Shown piece after piece: positions 17,578 to 27,254 of a DNA stretch of 64,000 nt; the stretch's first letter is position 1, and the number at the start of each line of letters is the position of its first letter. This DNA comes from Phytohabitans rumicis (GTDB taxonomy: Bacteria; Actinomycetota; Actinomycetes; Mycobacteriales; Micromonosporaceae). The stretch covers positions 2,666,001 to 2,730,000 of the forward strand of contig NZ_BLPG01000001.1 of the NCBI RefSeq assembly GCF_011764445.1, read 5' to 3'. Below the pieces are notes generated by a model. The model worked only from the letters and a program-made list of their open reading frames with translations. It had not been told where the DNA came from and searched no databases. The position numbers and the translations under genes are program-made.

Positions 17578-18261
17578 GTGAACGACCTGGTCGATACCAC
17601 CGAGATGTACCTAAAGACCATCCTCGAGCTAGAAGAGGAAGGCGTGCCGCCGCTGCGTGCCCGGATTGCCGAGCGGCTGCACCAGAGCGGCCCCACCGTC
17701 AGCCAGACCGTCGCCCGCATGGAGCGCGACGGCCTGCTCACCGTCGAAGGTGACCGGCACCTGCACCTCACCGATTCCGGCCGCGCCCACGCCGTGTCGG
17801 TCATGCGCAAGCACCGCCTCGCCGAGCTGCTCCTCGTCAACGTCATCGGGATGCCCTACGAGGAGGCCCACGAAGAGGCTTGCCGGTGGGAGCACGTGAT
17901 GAGCGACACCGTTGAGAAGCGCGTCTACGAGCTGCTCAACCGGCCCACCCGCTCGCCGTACGGCAACCCGATCCCCGGCCTCGACGCGCTCGGCAACGGC
18001 GGGTCCGCGGCCGCCAACGGCGAAGACGGCGAGCGCAACCTGGCGTTTCCCGGCCTGGCCGGCCAGGTCGTGGTCCGGCGGATCTGCGAGAGCGTGCAGA
18101 CCGACGCCGACGTGCTGCGCCAGCTCCACGCCGCCGGGGTCGACCCGGGCGTGACCGTCACCGTGGCCCAGGAGCGCGACGGGGTGACCATCGACCGCTC
18201 CGGCGACAAGGTCCGGCTGCCACGCGAGGTGGCATCGCGCGTCTTCGTGGCCGCCCGCTAA
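17578..18261 (+). CDS. ideR: Iron-dependent DtxR/IdeR family repressor
   Basis: 227 residues from GTG 17578, preceded by GGGAGGG. It carries the winged HTH (IAERLHQSGPTVSQTVARMERDGLL), the dimerisation/metal domain and a C-terminal SH3-like domain. Metal ligands fall at the canonical DtxR numbers: M10, C102, E105, H106 for the primary site and H79, E83, H98 for the ancillary site. With Fe(II) bound, such proteins repress siderophore and iron-uptake genes and activate storage genes. No operon partner. The gene symbol reflects the full two-site ligand set; a manganese-type homologue is less likely. Confidence 0.9.
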   Translation: MNDLVDTTEMYLKTILELEEEGVPPLRARIAERLHQSGPTVSQTVARMERDGLLTVEGDRHLHLTDSGRAHAVSVMRKHRLAELLLVNVIGMPYEEAHEEACRWEHVMSDTVEKRVYELLNRPTRSPYGNPIPGLDALGNGGSAAANGEDGERNLAFPGLAGQVVVRRICESVQTDADVLRQLHAAGVDPGVTVTVAQERDGVTIDRSGDKVRLPREVASRVFVAAR

Positions 18262-18312
18262 AGCACCCCACGAAAACGCTCCGCTGCGCTCCACGTTTCC
18301 GCGGGGGCCCCG

Positions 18313-18870
18313 CTAGACCTCTTCTTTGTCCACCTTTTTCGCCAGGTTGACCAGTTTGGGCCCCAGCGCGCTCGCCGCGGACTTGGGCTGGCCGGTCGCG
18401 AACGTGTAGCGCATGATGATCATCCGGGCATCGTCGGTCAGCCAGGCCACCTCGACGCTCGGCCCGACGCCGCCGCCGGCCGCGCGGACCTCGCGGTACG
18501 CCGCCTTGCCCAGCCCTGTGAGCTCGTCGGCACCGTCCGGCGTGACCTCGTCTTCGAAGATGTCGGCGTCGGCCTGGGTGGTGGTCACCGAGAGCACCAG
18601 GTCGGGGCGGGCCGCGCCGCCGCTCTGCACGACGCAGGTGTAGGTGTCCTTGACCCGCCGCGCGGCCGCCACGTCGAACCGGGTGCCCAGCAGCTGCTCG
18701 ATCACGTCGTAGTCGAGCAGTTGGCACGCCCCACCAGCGGCGGCGGCCGGCAGCGCGACGGTCTCCGGGGCGGGCGGCGGGAGCGGGGTGTCCGCCGCCG
18801 CCTCTTTCCCGCAACCGGCCACGAGCAGCAGCAGGGCGGCAGCGCCGAGCCGTCGCATATCTGTCCGCAC
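18313..18870 (-). CDS. Secreted lipoprotein, DUF3558-like
   Basis: 185 residues from GTG 18870 (GGAAGG eight bases before; ATG 18858 also possible). A signal peptide ends in the lipobox LVAGC. The mature part has a proline-rich linker, then CQLLDYDVIEQLLGTRFD and a second cysteine in TYTCVV, the pattern of the DUF3558 group of actinobacterial lipoproteins, with an alpha/beta domain of unknown role. The short palindrome GCGGGGGCCCCGC just after the stop may end transcription. It is convergent with the IdeR gene. Confidence 0.75.
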   Translation of the reverse strand: MRTDMRRLGAAALLLLVAGCGKEAAADTPLPPPAPETVALPAAAAGGACQLLDYDVIEQLLGTRFDVAAARRVKDTYTCVVQSGGAARPDLVLSVTTTQADADIFEDEVTPDGADELTGLGKAAYREVRAAGGGVGPSVEVAWLTDDARMIIMRYTFATGQPKSAASALGPKLVNLAKKVDKEEV

Positions 18871-18913
18871 GACCTATTCCTTCCGGGGAAGTCCGTCGGA
18901 CAGGCTACGGCGT

Positions 18914-20113
18914 CTACCGGCCCCGCGAAACCCCTTCGACCCGCGACACGATGTGTTTAGCGATCTCCAGCGAGCTTGTCGCGGCCGGCGAAGGCGCGTT
19001 GAGCACGTGCACCTGCCGATCCCGGGCCACGATCAGAAAATCATCGACGAGCGCGCCGTCGGGCGCGATCGCCTGCGCGCGTACGCCTGCGGCGGTGCGC
19101 ACGAGGTCCGCCTCGGTCACCTCGGGCACCAGCCGGGCCAGGCTGTGCGCGAACCGCTTCGGCGACAGCGACCGGCGCACCTCGGTCAGGCCGTAACCCA
19201 GATGCTTGCGGGCCAGCCGCCACAGTCCGGAGTAGACGGCGTAGTCGGCGATGTCCCGCGGGCTGACCCGACCCCACGTGTACCCCTCGCGGGCCAAGGC
19301 GAGCACCGCGTTCGGTCCAGCGTGGACACTGCCGTCGATCATGCGGGTCAGGTGGACGCCCAGGAACGGGAACTGCGGGTCCGGCACCGGGTAGATCAGT
19401 CCGCGTACCAGGTCCCGCCGGTCCTCGCGCAGCTCGTAATACTCGCCACGGAAGGGGATGATCCGGGCCGGCGGGTCCACGCCGGCAAGCCTGGCCACCC
19501 GGTCCGCGTGCAGGCCGGCACAGTTGATCAGTACGTCGGCGAGCACGTCACCCGCCGTGGTCTCGACGACCTGCTCACCACCCCGCAAGGCGAACCCGGT
19601 CACCCGGGCGCCGAACCGCACCTCCGCGCCCGCCTTCTCGGCGAGGGCGGCCAGCGTCGTACACACCGCGGTGAAGTCGACGATGCCGGTGGACGCCACG
19701 TGCAGCGCCTCCACACAGCTCAGGTGCGGCTCGTACTCGGCGGCCTCGGCGGGGCCGATCAGCCGTACCGGCAGGCCGTTGGCGACGGCCCGCTCATGCA
19801 GGGCGTGCAGCCGGGGCAACTCGCTCTGCTCGGTCGCCACGATCAGCTTGCCGCACACCTGGACCGGGATGCCATGCTCGGCGCAGAAGTCCACCATGGA
19901 CTTGCTGCCGGCCCGGCACAGGGTGGCCTTCAGGCTGCCGGGCTTGTAGTAGACGCCCGCGTGGATCACCCCGGAGTTGTGCCCGGTCTGGTGCACCGCG
20001 ACCCGGGGCTCCTTCTCCAGCACGGTCACCTGGGCGTCCGGATAGTCCTGGGTGATCCGGTACGCGGTCGCGAGCCCCACAATCCCAGCCCCGACCACCA
20101 CAAACCTCGCCAT
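18914..20113 (-). CDS. lhgO: L-2-hydroxyglutarate oxidase
   Basis: 399 residues from ATG 20113. The FAD-binding Rossmann motif is at the extreme N-terminus (VVVGAGIVGLATAY) followed by LEKEPRVAVHQTGHNSGVIHAGVYY, the diagnostic LhgO stretch. A DAO-fold substrate domain follows with IIPFRGEYYELR and DPQFPFLGVHLT. The enzyme oxidises L-2-hydroxyglutarate to 2-oxoglutarate, a metabolite repair or lysine-catabolism step, and is membrane-associated in E. coli. The open frame extends 90 bases upstream but without a plausible start. No operon partner. Confidence 0.93.
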   Translation of the reverse strand: MARFVVVGAGIVGLATAYRITQDYPDAQVTVLEKEPRVAVHQTGHNSGVIHAGVYYKPGSLKATLCRAGSKSMVDFCAEHGIPVQVCGKLIVATEQSELPRLHALHERAVANGLPVRLIGPAEAAEYEPHLSCVEALHVASTGIVDFTAVCTTLAALAEKAGAEVRFGARVTGFALRGGEQVVETTAGDVLADVLINCAGLHADRVARLAGVDPPARIIPFRGEYYELREDRRDLVRGLIYPVPDPQFPFLGVHLTRMIDGSVHAGPNAVLALAREGYTWGRVSPRDIADYAVYSGLWRLARKHLGYGLTEVRRSLSPKRFAHSLARLVPEVTEADLVRTAAGVRAQAIAPDGALVDDFLIVARDRQVHVLNAPSPAATSSLEIAKHIVSRVEGVSRGR

Positions 20114-20395
20114 GGCCGGGACCCTACCTGTCGTGACCTGCCGCCACGCCAGCGGCGACACATTCCCGACCCGAGGGGCCTCCAAGATCCGCCCGAACGG
20201 CACCGTCCGACCCTGAGTGGGGCGCCCTCAAGGCCGGTAGTTAAGGGAATCAGGTCCATGTCGAGCGCTGATGTGACGCGGTCATCGCCCTCGACGTTGG
20301 CGGACCGAGATCCAGCGGCCGGTTATGTCGGATACATCCGGGTGCAGGCCCGGCCCACCCCTTAGCCAAGTCGAAGCTGGCAGTAGATCTAGACG

Positions 20396-21911
20396 CAATG
20401 CCGCTCAGTTAAGGGTCTGGCCGGGCGTTGTTGATGGGGCCGGGGTAGACGGGCAGCGAGGCTCCGGTAGACATGGCTGTCCTCACAAGACGGTCATGAT
20501 CTGTAGGGAGCCTCGCTGTCCACGTATTTTGTCACCCGCCGGATGATCAAGGTCGCTGCGGGTGTGTTCGCCCCAGGGCACGTTGGGGAGTTGACGCAGC
20601 ATGTGCCGTTCGAGATGGTCGATGCCGCGTTGGCCGAGGCCGGTCTGGGTAAGTCCCGTGTGCGTGAGGTACCAGCCCGGGTTGTGGTCTACCTGCTGTT
20701 AGCCGGCGCGTTGTTCGCCGAGGTGGGCTACCGGCAGGTCTGGGACAAGCTGGTAGCGGCCCTGGACGGTGTGCCGGTGGCGAACCCGACCTCGGGTGTG
20801 CTGGCCCAGGCCCGCCAACGCATGGGACCGGCTCCTTTGCGGGCCTTGTTCGACCTGGTGCGGGGACCGGGTCCGGCGCCGCGTACCCGTGGGCGGTGGT
20901 GGCGAGGGCTGCTGGTCTGCGCTATAGACGGGACCAGCGCGGCTGTCCCGGCCAGCGCGGCGAATCTGGCCGAGTACACCCCGCATCGCTGCAACCATGG
21001 CGGGTCGGGCTATCCGAAGCTGCGGCTGCTGGTGTTGGTGTGCTGCGGAACCCGGACCGTCATCGACGCGATCTTCGGGCCCACCGGGGTGGGGGAGATG
21101 CCCTACGCCAAACGGTTGGTGGCCAGCCTGCGTCCGTCGATGGTCGTGCTGTTGGACCGGGCCTTTGGGGCGGCGGACCTGATCGAGGCGATCGCGCAGG
21201 CCAGGGCATACCTGGTGGTGCGGGTCAAGGACAACCGGAAACTGCCGGTGATACAGCGGCTGCCGGACGGCTCATACCTATCGGTGATCGGCCAACTGCG
21301 GGTCCGCGTGGTGGAGTGTCAAATCCACGTGCAGACCACGGCCGGGCGTGCCACGACCATGTACCGCCTCGTCACCACGCTGATTGAGCACCACCACTAT
21401 CCGGCGTTCGACCTGGTCCGGCTCTACCACGAACGGTGGGAGGTCGAAACAGCGTTCCTGGAACTGAAATCGACGATCCTGGGCGGGCGGGTACTACGAG
21501 CCAGGACCCCGGCCGGGGTCCGCCAGGAGGTCTACGCCCTGCTGGTGACCTACCAGGCCATCCGCCTGGCCATGGCCGACGCCACCGACACCCAGCCCGA
21601 CCTTGACCCCGACCGGGCCTGCTTCACTACCGCCTTGAGCGCGGCGCGTGACCTGGTCGTGCAGGCGGCGAACGCCATCACCGGCGCGGTGATCGACCTG
21701 GTCGGCGCGATCGGCCGGCGAGTCCTAGCCAACCTCATGCCCGAGCGTCGGACCAGGCGCGCCCCGCGGATCGTCAAACGAGCGATCTCCAAGTACAACG
21801 CCAAAGGCCCCAACATCGACCGGAAGACCTACCAGGCCACGATCAGCATCGACATCCTCGTGCCCCAGAGCCCTTGACGACGCCACACCACGCCTTAACT
21901 GAGCGGCATTG
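20396..21911 (+). mobile_element. Complete IS4-family insertion sequence
   Basis: Terminal inverted repeats CAATGCCGCTCAGTTAAGG (20396-20414) and its exact reverse complement (21893-21911) bound a 1516-bp element with one transposase. A 10-bp target duplication GATCTAGACG flanks it at 20386-20395 and 21912-21921, in the 10-13 bp range known for the IS4 family. An internal 12-bp inverted repeat (20454-20465 and 20507-20518) lies just before the transposase start and may block translation of read-through transcripts. Both ends and the gene are intact, so it looks recent and possibly active. Confidence 0.95.
20543..21877 (+). CDS. IS4-family DDE transposase
   Basis: 444 residues. An IS4-type N-terminal domain (VAAGVFAPGHVGELTQ, FEMVDAALAEAG) precedes the catalytic DDE core: first Asp in CAIDGTSAAVP, second in VVLLDRAFGAADL, and the Y-(2)-R-(3)-E-(6)-K signature read directly as YHERWEVETAFLELK. 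All catalytic residues are present. The start could be a little upstream of ATG 20543. The protein cuts and pastes the element that contains it. Confidence 0.95.
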   Translation: MIKVAAGVFAPGHVGELTQHVPFEMVDAALAEAGLGKSRVREVPARVVVYLLLAGALFAEVGYRQVWDKLVAALDGVPVANPTSGVLAQARQRMGPAPLRALFDLVRGPGPAPRTRGRWWRGLLVCAIDGTSAAVPASAANLAEYTPHRCNHGGSGYPKLRLLVLVCCGTRTVIDAIFGPTGVGEMPYAKRLVASLRPSMVVLLDRAFGAADLIEAIAQARAYLVVRVKDNRKLPVIQRLPDGSYLSVIGQLRVRVVECQIHVQTTAGRATTMYRLVTTLIEHHHYPAFDLVRLYHERWEVETAFLELKSTILGGRVLRARTPAGVRQEVYALLVTYQAIRLAMADATDTQPDLDPDRACFTTALSAARDLVVQAANAITGAVIDLVGAIGRRVLANLMPERRTRRAPRIVKRAISKYNAKGPNIDRKTYQATISIDILVPQSP

Positions 21912-22114
21912 GATCTAGACGAGTTAGGGCTCAATGTCAGCCATAACTCGTCTAGATCTACCCCGCTCGCCCGGATGGTGACCCGACTCCTGCGCTGGGC
22001 AAGCGATCAGCCGCGCGGCTTGACAGCGCCCAGGAATCCTTAACTACCCGGCCTTGAGGGCGCCCCCACGGCCGGGTGCGGTGATCATTCAGGGCAAATG
22101 GGCTCTCCGACTCG

Positions 22115-22195
22115 ACTTGGTGGGGTACACCGGGATCTTGGGTCCGGTTATGTCGGACACATCCGGACGCAAGATCCCGCCCTGACCCACCAAGT
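22115..22195. repeat. Three-tier palindromic element
   Basis: Three nested arm pairs can be read: ACTTGGTGGG with CCCACCAAGT, CGGGATCTTG with CAAGATCCCG, and GTCCGG with CCGGAC, around a TTATGTCGGACACAT loop. The right half of a related, degraded copy lies at about 20319-20366 in direct orientation (GGTTATGTCGGATACATCCG). It is between the IS nest and the stop of a minus-strand gene, so it could serve as a terminator, but the divergent second copy suggests a dispersed repeat. The stretch 22065-22237 holds no gene. Confidence 0.6.
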
Positions 22196-22237
22196 CCACT
22201 GCTAGCGCCCTGGTTGGGCAGCGCGCGTGGGCGGTGG

Positions 22238-22468
22238 TCAGGTGTTGACGTAGGGGCAGTGGCGGCAGCCGCGGGCGCAACACGTGCCGCGGTTCGCCAG
22301 GAAGGCCGCCGTGAGGACGAACAGGCCCGTCTGCGGGTCCAGGTAGCCGGGCTCGTCGGAGGCCAGGGCGGCGTCGTGGGCGGCGATGATCTCTTTCCGG
22401 TACGGGTGGTCCGGCGCCAGCCGGGACGGGTGCGGCTCGCGCAGCGGGCGGGGCGCGCGCTCGTCCAT
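22238..22468 (-). CDS. DUF5522 family small cysteine-rich protein
   Basis: 76 residues. The C-terminal half (GLFVLTAAFLANRGTCCARGCRHCPYV) holds a CC-x3-C-x2-C set typical of the small DUF5522 family, likely a metal-binding site. The N-terminus HPSRLAPDHPYRKEIIAAHDAALA is also conserved in such proteins. Function unknown. It starts ten bases after the stop of the transporter gene upstream on the same strand, so the two are probably cotranscribed. Confidence 0.8.
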   Translation of the reverse strand: MDERAPRPLREPHPSRLAPDHPYRKEIIAAHDAALASDEPGYLDPQTGLFVLTAAFLANRGTCCARGCRHCPYVNT

Positions 22469-22478
22469 CCACGTCAGG

Positions 22479-23363
22479 CTACCGGTGCTCGGTGGTCGCC
22501 AGGGCGGCCACCGCGCCGAGCAGCACCAGCGTGCCGACGAGGGCCGCCGTGCTGAGCCGCTCGCCGAAGAGGCCGACCGCGATCGCCGTCGCCGCCACCG
22601 GTTCCAGCAGCGCCACCACCGAGGCGGTCGTGGCGCGTACCAGCCCCAGGCCGGCGAAGAACAGGCCGTACGCCAGGGCGGTCGGCACCGCGCCCAGGTA
22701 CAGCAGCCAGCCGACCGTGCCGGCCAGCCCCTGACCCGCCGGCATCAGTCCCTCCACGAGCGCCAGCGGCAACAGGCACATCCCGCCGATCACGAACCCG
22801 ACCAGCGCCGTGTCGTACGGGTCGCCGGACGTACCCGTGGCCCTGGTCAGGAGGGTGACCGCCGCGTAGCCGGCGGCGGACAGCAGCGCCAGCCCGATGC
22901 CCAGGGCCGGTCGCGGCCCGGCCGCGCCTGAGCCACCGGTCAGCAGGACGAGGCCGGCGATGGCGAGCCCGACGGCGGTCGTGCCGGCGCGCCCCAGCCG
23001 CTCGCCCAGCACGAACCGGGCACCGAACGCGATGAGCACCGGCCCGGCGCCCAGCGTGACCACGGTGCCGACGGCGAGGCCGACGTACGCGATCGCGGCG
23101 TAGAACGCGCACTGGTAGACGGCGAGGCCGACGCCGGTGGCGATCAGGGTCAGGTTGGGGCGGACGGCGAACCGGCGGCGGCGGCGCACCGCCAGCACCG
23201 CCGCGAGAATCGTGACGCCGATGACGAAACGCCACCAGGAGACCGCGATGGGACCGAGGCCGCTGGTGCGGTACAGCAGGGTCGCCGCGCCGGCGCCACT
23301 GCCCCACGCCGTCGCTGCGATGGAAATGAAAAGGAAACCACGTGCGGGCACGCTGAACTCCAC
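22479..23363 (-). CDS. EamA/DMT-family membrane transporter
   Basis: About 294 residues from GTG 23363; the start is uncertain because no strong ribosome site is seen and the frame stays open to 23402. Ten hydrophobic segments in two EamA repeats can be read, the first with AVSWWRFVIGVTIL and the second with ALLEPVAATAIAVGLFGE, the typical end motif. Such permeases export amino acids or other small metabolites. Two hairpins lie upstream in its leader (23409-23434 and 23449-23471). Confidence 0.85.
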   Translation of the reverse strand: MEFSVPARGFLFISIAATAWGSGAGAATLLYRTSGLGPIAVSWWRFVIGVTILAAVLAVRRRRRFAVRPNLTLIATGVGLAVYQCAFYAAIAYVGLAVGTVVTLGAGPVLIAFGARFVLGERLGRAGTTAVGLAIAGLVLLTGGSGAAGPRPALGIGLALLSAAGYAAVTLLTRATGTSGDPYDTALVGFVIGGMCLLPLALVEGLMPAGQGLAGTVGWLLYLGAVPTALAYGLFFAGLGLVRATTASVVALLEPVAATAIAVGLFGERLSTAALVGTLVLLGAVAALATTEHR

Positions 23364-23539
23364 TGTGGATGATTGACGGGGGCCGCGGAGAGCGGGCGAC
23401 AACCATCCACCGCGGGACCAGAAGTGGTCCGCGGTCTGGGTTCAGTAGGGGCCGCCCGCTAGCGGGCGGGTGGAGCTAAGCGCACGGATGCCACCCTACC
23501 TGCCACTGGATGTCAGGTACGGCCGCCAGGATCGGAGGC

Positions 23540-23998
23540 ATGAATGACTTCGACTTCTTCGTCGGCACGTGGGACGTGGCGAACCGGTATTTGACCAAGC
23601 GCCTGGCCGGCGGCGACGACTGGGAGGAATTTCCCGGTCGGTCCGTCGCGCAGAGCTTCTTCGGCGGCGCCGGCAGCTTCGACGAGATCGAGTTCCCGAC
23701 CAAGGGCCGGCGCGGCGCCTCGTTCCGGCTCTATGACCCGGCGACCGAGCTGTGGTCGATCTACTGGGCGAGCAGCCTCACCGGGCACCTGGACCCACCG
23801 GTGGTGGGCCGGTTCGTCGACGGGGTGGGCGAGTTTCAGGGCGACGACGTGTGGGAGGGGCAGCCGGTCCGGATGCGCTTCATCTGGTCGCGCATCACGC
23901 CGACGTCGGCGCGGTGGGAGCAGGCGTTCTCCCCCTCCTCCGCTGGTGAGCCGGAGTGGGAGACGAACTGGTACATGGACTTCACCCGGGTCGCCTGA
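23540..23998 (+). CDS. Conserved hypothetical protein, lipocalin-like (DUF1579-type)
   Basis: 152 residues from ATG 23540, preceded by GGAGG. The opening [18 protein letters not shown] and the pattern of beta strands ([53 protein letters not shown]) suggest a small lipocalin-like barrel as in DUF1579 proteins. No signal peptide or catalytic motif can be seen. Function unknown. A frameshifted DUF1905 gene follows 56 bases later on the same strand. Confidence 0.75.
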   Translation: MNDFDFFVGTWDVANRYLTKRLAGGDDWEEFPGRSVAQSFFGGAGSFDEIEFPTKGRRGASFRLYDPATELWSIYWASSLTGHLDPPVVGRFVDGVGEFQGDDVWEGQPVRMRFIWSRITPTSARWEQAFSPSSAGEPEWETNWYMDFTRVA

Positions 23999-24054
23999 GC
24001 GATGTCGAAATCGCCCCGCCCGCCTCTACGTACCCTGTGAGAGGGGTGATTTCC

Positions 24055-24323
24055 ATGGACAAGGTGTTTACCGCGACGCTGCTGAAGAGCCCGAACAAGG
24101 GCGGCTGGACGTACGTCGTCTGGCCCGAGTCGGCGGAGTTCTTCGGCACGCGGGGGCTCGTCAAGATCCGGGGACGATCGACGGTCACCCGTTCCGGAGC
24201 TCGTTCATGGCGCTGGGCGACGGCACGCACAAGCTGCCGGTCAAGGCGGACGTCCGCAAGGCGATCGGCAAGCAGGAAGGCGACGAGGTAACCATCCACC
24301 TCCAGGAACGCCTCAAGGAGTAG
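24055..24323 (+). pseudogene. DUF1905 protein, one frameshift
   Basis: The first part reads [20 protein letters not shown] to GLVKIRG in one frame, and the second [20 protein letters not shown] to the stop in the next. Together they make one complete DUF1905 domain of about 90 residues, a small beta-barrel. The shift falls at CGGGGA (24169-24174), where one more G restores the frame. The protein is otherwise intact, so a sequencing deletion is as likely as a real mutation. Function of the family is unknown. Confidence 0.8.
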
Positions 24324-24369
24324 CGCGTCGGGCGTCTGGTCGCGACCAGACGCCCGACGTCTCACAGCC

Positions 24370-27208
24370 TCAGCTGCAGCCGCTCGTGGAGCCGCAGCCC
24401 TCGCACACGTAGCAACTGCCGGCCGGGCGCATCTTCGTGCCGCAGGTGAAGCACAGCGGCGCGTCCGCGGCCTTGCCGATCACCGCCTCCAGCAGCTCCG
24501 TCGAGGAGCCGACGTGGGGTGCCGGCTTGGCCGCCACCGGCTCGTCCGGCGAGGACACGGCCGGCGCGACGATCGGCGCCGACACCGGGGCCGACGCGGC
24601 CATGCCGGCCATGTCGATCTGGCCCTCGGCCTCGGCCGCCACCTGGGCGGCGCGCTCCTTGGCGGTGAAGATGCCCAGCTCGGCCCGGCGCTCGTACGAC
24701 AGGAAGTCCAGGGCCAGCCGCCGGAAGATGTAGTCCATCACCGAGGAGGCCATGCGGATGTCGGGATCGTCGGTCATGCCCGCCGGCTCGAACCGCATGT
24801 TGGTGAACTTGCTGACGTACGTCTCCAGGGGCACGCCGTACTGCAGGCCGATGGAGATGGCCACCGAGAAGGCGTCCATCACACCGGCCAGCGTGGAGCC
24901 CTGCTTGGACATCTTGAGGAAGACCTCGCCCAGCCCGTCGTCCGGGTACGACGACGCGGTGAGGTAGCCCTCGGCACCGGCGACCGAGAAGGAGACCGTC
25001 TCCGAGGGGCGCTTCTTCGGCAGCCGCTTGCGGATCGGCCGGTACTCGACCACCGGCTCCGGGTCACCACGGCCGGCACCGAAGCCGAGGCCGGCTTGGC
25101 GACCGACAGCGGCTGGCCCACCTTGCAGTTGTCGCGGTAGATGGCCAGCGCCTTCAGGCCCAGCTTCCAACCCTCGTAGTAGATCTTCTCGACGTCTTCG
25201 ACGGTGGCGGACTCGGGCATGTTGACCGTCTTGGAGATGGCGCCGGAGATGAACGGCTGCACCGCCGCCATCATCCGCACATGGCCCATCGGCGCGATCG
25301 ACCGGTCGCCCATGGCGCAGTCGAAGACCGCGTAGTGCTCGGTCTTGAGACCGGGCGCGTCGACCACGTGGCCGTGCTCGGAGATGTGCTCGATGATCGC
25401 CTCGACCTGCTCCTCGGGTAGCCGAGTGAGCGCAGCGCCCGCGGCACCGTCTGGTTGACGATCTGCATCGAGCCGCCGCCGACCAGCTTCTTGAACTTGA
25501 CCAGCGCCAGGTCGGGCTCGACCCCGGTCGTGTCGCAGTCCATCATCAGGCCGATCGTGCCGGTCGGGGCCAGCACCGACGCCTGCGAGTTGCGCCAGCC
25601 GCTCTTCTCGCCGAGCTTGTTGCCCTGCTGCCACTGCTTGGTGGCCTCGCGGACGATCGCGGTGGCCACCGAGCCGGTCGGCTTGATCGCGTCGTTGGCC
25701 GCGGCGTGCTTGCGCATGACCCGCTTGTGCGGCTCGGCGTTGCGGGCGTATCCGTCGTACGGCCCGACGACGCCGGCCAGTTCGGCCGAGCGGCGGTAGG
25801 CGGTGCCGTTCATCAGGGAGGTGATCGCGGCGGCGACCGAGCGGCCACCCTCCGAGTCGTACGGCAGGCCGGACGCCATCAGCAGGGCGCCGAGGTTGGC
25901 GTATCCGATGCCGAGCTGCCGGTAGGCCCGCGTGGTCTCGCCGATCTTCTCCGTCGGGAAGTCGGCGAAGCAGATCGAGATGTCCATCGCGGTGATGACG
26001 AACTCGACCGACTTGACGAACCGCTCCACCTCGAAGCCGCCGTCGGCCCGCAGGAACTTCATCAGGTTGAGCGAGGCCAGGTTGCACGAGGAGTTGTCCA
26101 GGTGCAGGTACTCCGAACACGGGTTGGACGCGGTGATCCGCCCGGTCTCGGGGCAGGTGTGCCAGTCGTTGATCGTGTCGTCGTACTGCAGGCCGGGGTC
26201 GGCGCACTCCCAGGCCGCCTGGGCGATGGAGGCGAAGAGCTTCTTCGCGTCGATCGTCTCGATGACCGACCCGTCGAGCCGCGCCCGCAGGTCGAAGCCC
26301 TTGCCCTCCTCGACGGCCCGCATGAACTCGTCGGACACCCGCACGGAGTTGTTGGCGTTCTGGTACTGGACGCTGACGATGTCCTTACCGCCCAGGTCCA
26401 TGTCGAAGCCCGCGTCGCGCAGCGCCCGGATCTTGTCTTCCTCGCGCGCCTTGGTGACCACGAACTCCTCGATGTCAGGGTGGTCGACATCCAGGATGAC
26501 CATCTTCGCCGCGCGCCGGGTGGCGCCGCCGGACTTGATCGTGCCGGCGCTCGCGTCGGCGCCACGCATGAAGCTCACCGGGCCGGACGCGGTGCCGCCG
26601 CTTGATAGCAGCTCCCGGGACGACCGGATCCGGGACAGGTTGACGCCGGAGCCGGACCCGCCCTTGAAGATCAGGCCCTCCTCCTTGTACCAGTCGAGGA
26701 TCGAGTCCATCGAGTCGTCGACCGCCAGGATGAAACACGCGCTGACCTGCTGCGGCGACGCGGTGCCCACGTTGAACCACACCGGCGAGTTGAAGCTGAA
26801 CACCTGGTGCAGCAGCATCCAGGTCAGCTCGTGCTCGAAGACCTCGGCGTCGGCCGGCGAGGCGAAGTAACCGTGCTGCTCCCCCGCCGCCCGGTAGGTC
26901 TTCACCACCCGGTCGATGAGCTGCTTGAGCGACCACTCCCGCTGTGGCGTGCCGACCGCACCCCGGAAGTACTTGGTCGTCACGATGTTGGCCGCGTTGA
27001 CGCTCCAGGAGTCGGGGAACTCGACGCCCCGCTGCTCGAAGTTGATCGAGCCATCGCGCCAGTTGGTCATCACGACGTCACGGCGCTCCCAGGCCACCTC
27101 GTCGTAGGGGTGGACACCCTCGGTGGTCCACACCCGCTCGACCTTCAGCCCCCCGACCGTGCCGCGCGCCGTACGCCCCTTACCTGTTGTCACGCCTTCC
27201 CCCGACAT
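24370..27208 (-). pseudogene. nrdJ: Adenosylcobalamin-dependent ribonucleotide reductase, two frameshifts
   Basis: Reading the minus strand, three consecutive frames give one full-length class II reductase of about 945 residues. The N-terminal part has TKYFRGAVGTPQREWSLKQL and the active-site region SNPCSEYLHLDNSSCNLASL. The middle has EEQVEAIIEHISEHGHVVDA and the C-terminal part ends in zinc-type cysteines (CFTCGTKMRPAGSCYVCEGCG). Shifts lie near 25415-25417 and 25070-25075, each mended by one added base in a short G/C run. The enzyme makes deoxynucleotides and is normally essential when it is the main reductase, so sequencing error is favoured. ATG 27208 chosen. nrdR lies 46 bases upstream in the same direction. 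No B12 riboswitch seen. Confidence 0.9.
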
Positions 27209-27254
27209 CACACATGCCCCTCGGACGGAACCTGAGAACCTAAATCAAAAAGAA

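Larger units (their letters stand above)
20221..22064. repeat. Disrupted MITE-like element: outer inverted repeats around an IS insertion
   Basis: A 26-base sequence at 20221-20246 (GGCGCCCTCAAGGCCGGTAG and TTAAGG) recurs inverted at 22038-22064 with one extra G. Between them, once the IS is removed, about 320 bp remain, including an internal palindrome with 23-base arms starting GTAGATCTAGACGAGTTAG, split by the IS. No reading frame of its own is convincing. I see no target duplication at the outer ends. The ending AGTTAAGG resembles the IS ends inside it, which hints at a non-autonomous relative. Stretches 20247-20385 and 21922-22037 hold no gene. Confidence 0.6.

Noticed and set aside
24055-27208. 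Genuine decay of the nrdJ region
   Set aside because: Outside the single-base shifts all motifs are intact and no stop codons accumulate, so decay is less likely than sequencing error.
27209-27254. B12 riboswitch before nrdJ
   Set aside because: Only 46 bases separate nrdR and nrdJ, too short for a cobalamin riboswitch, and no B12-box was seen upstream of nrdR.
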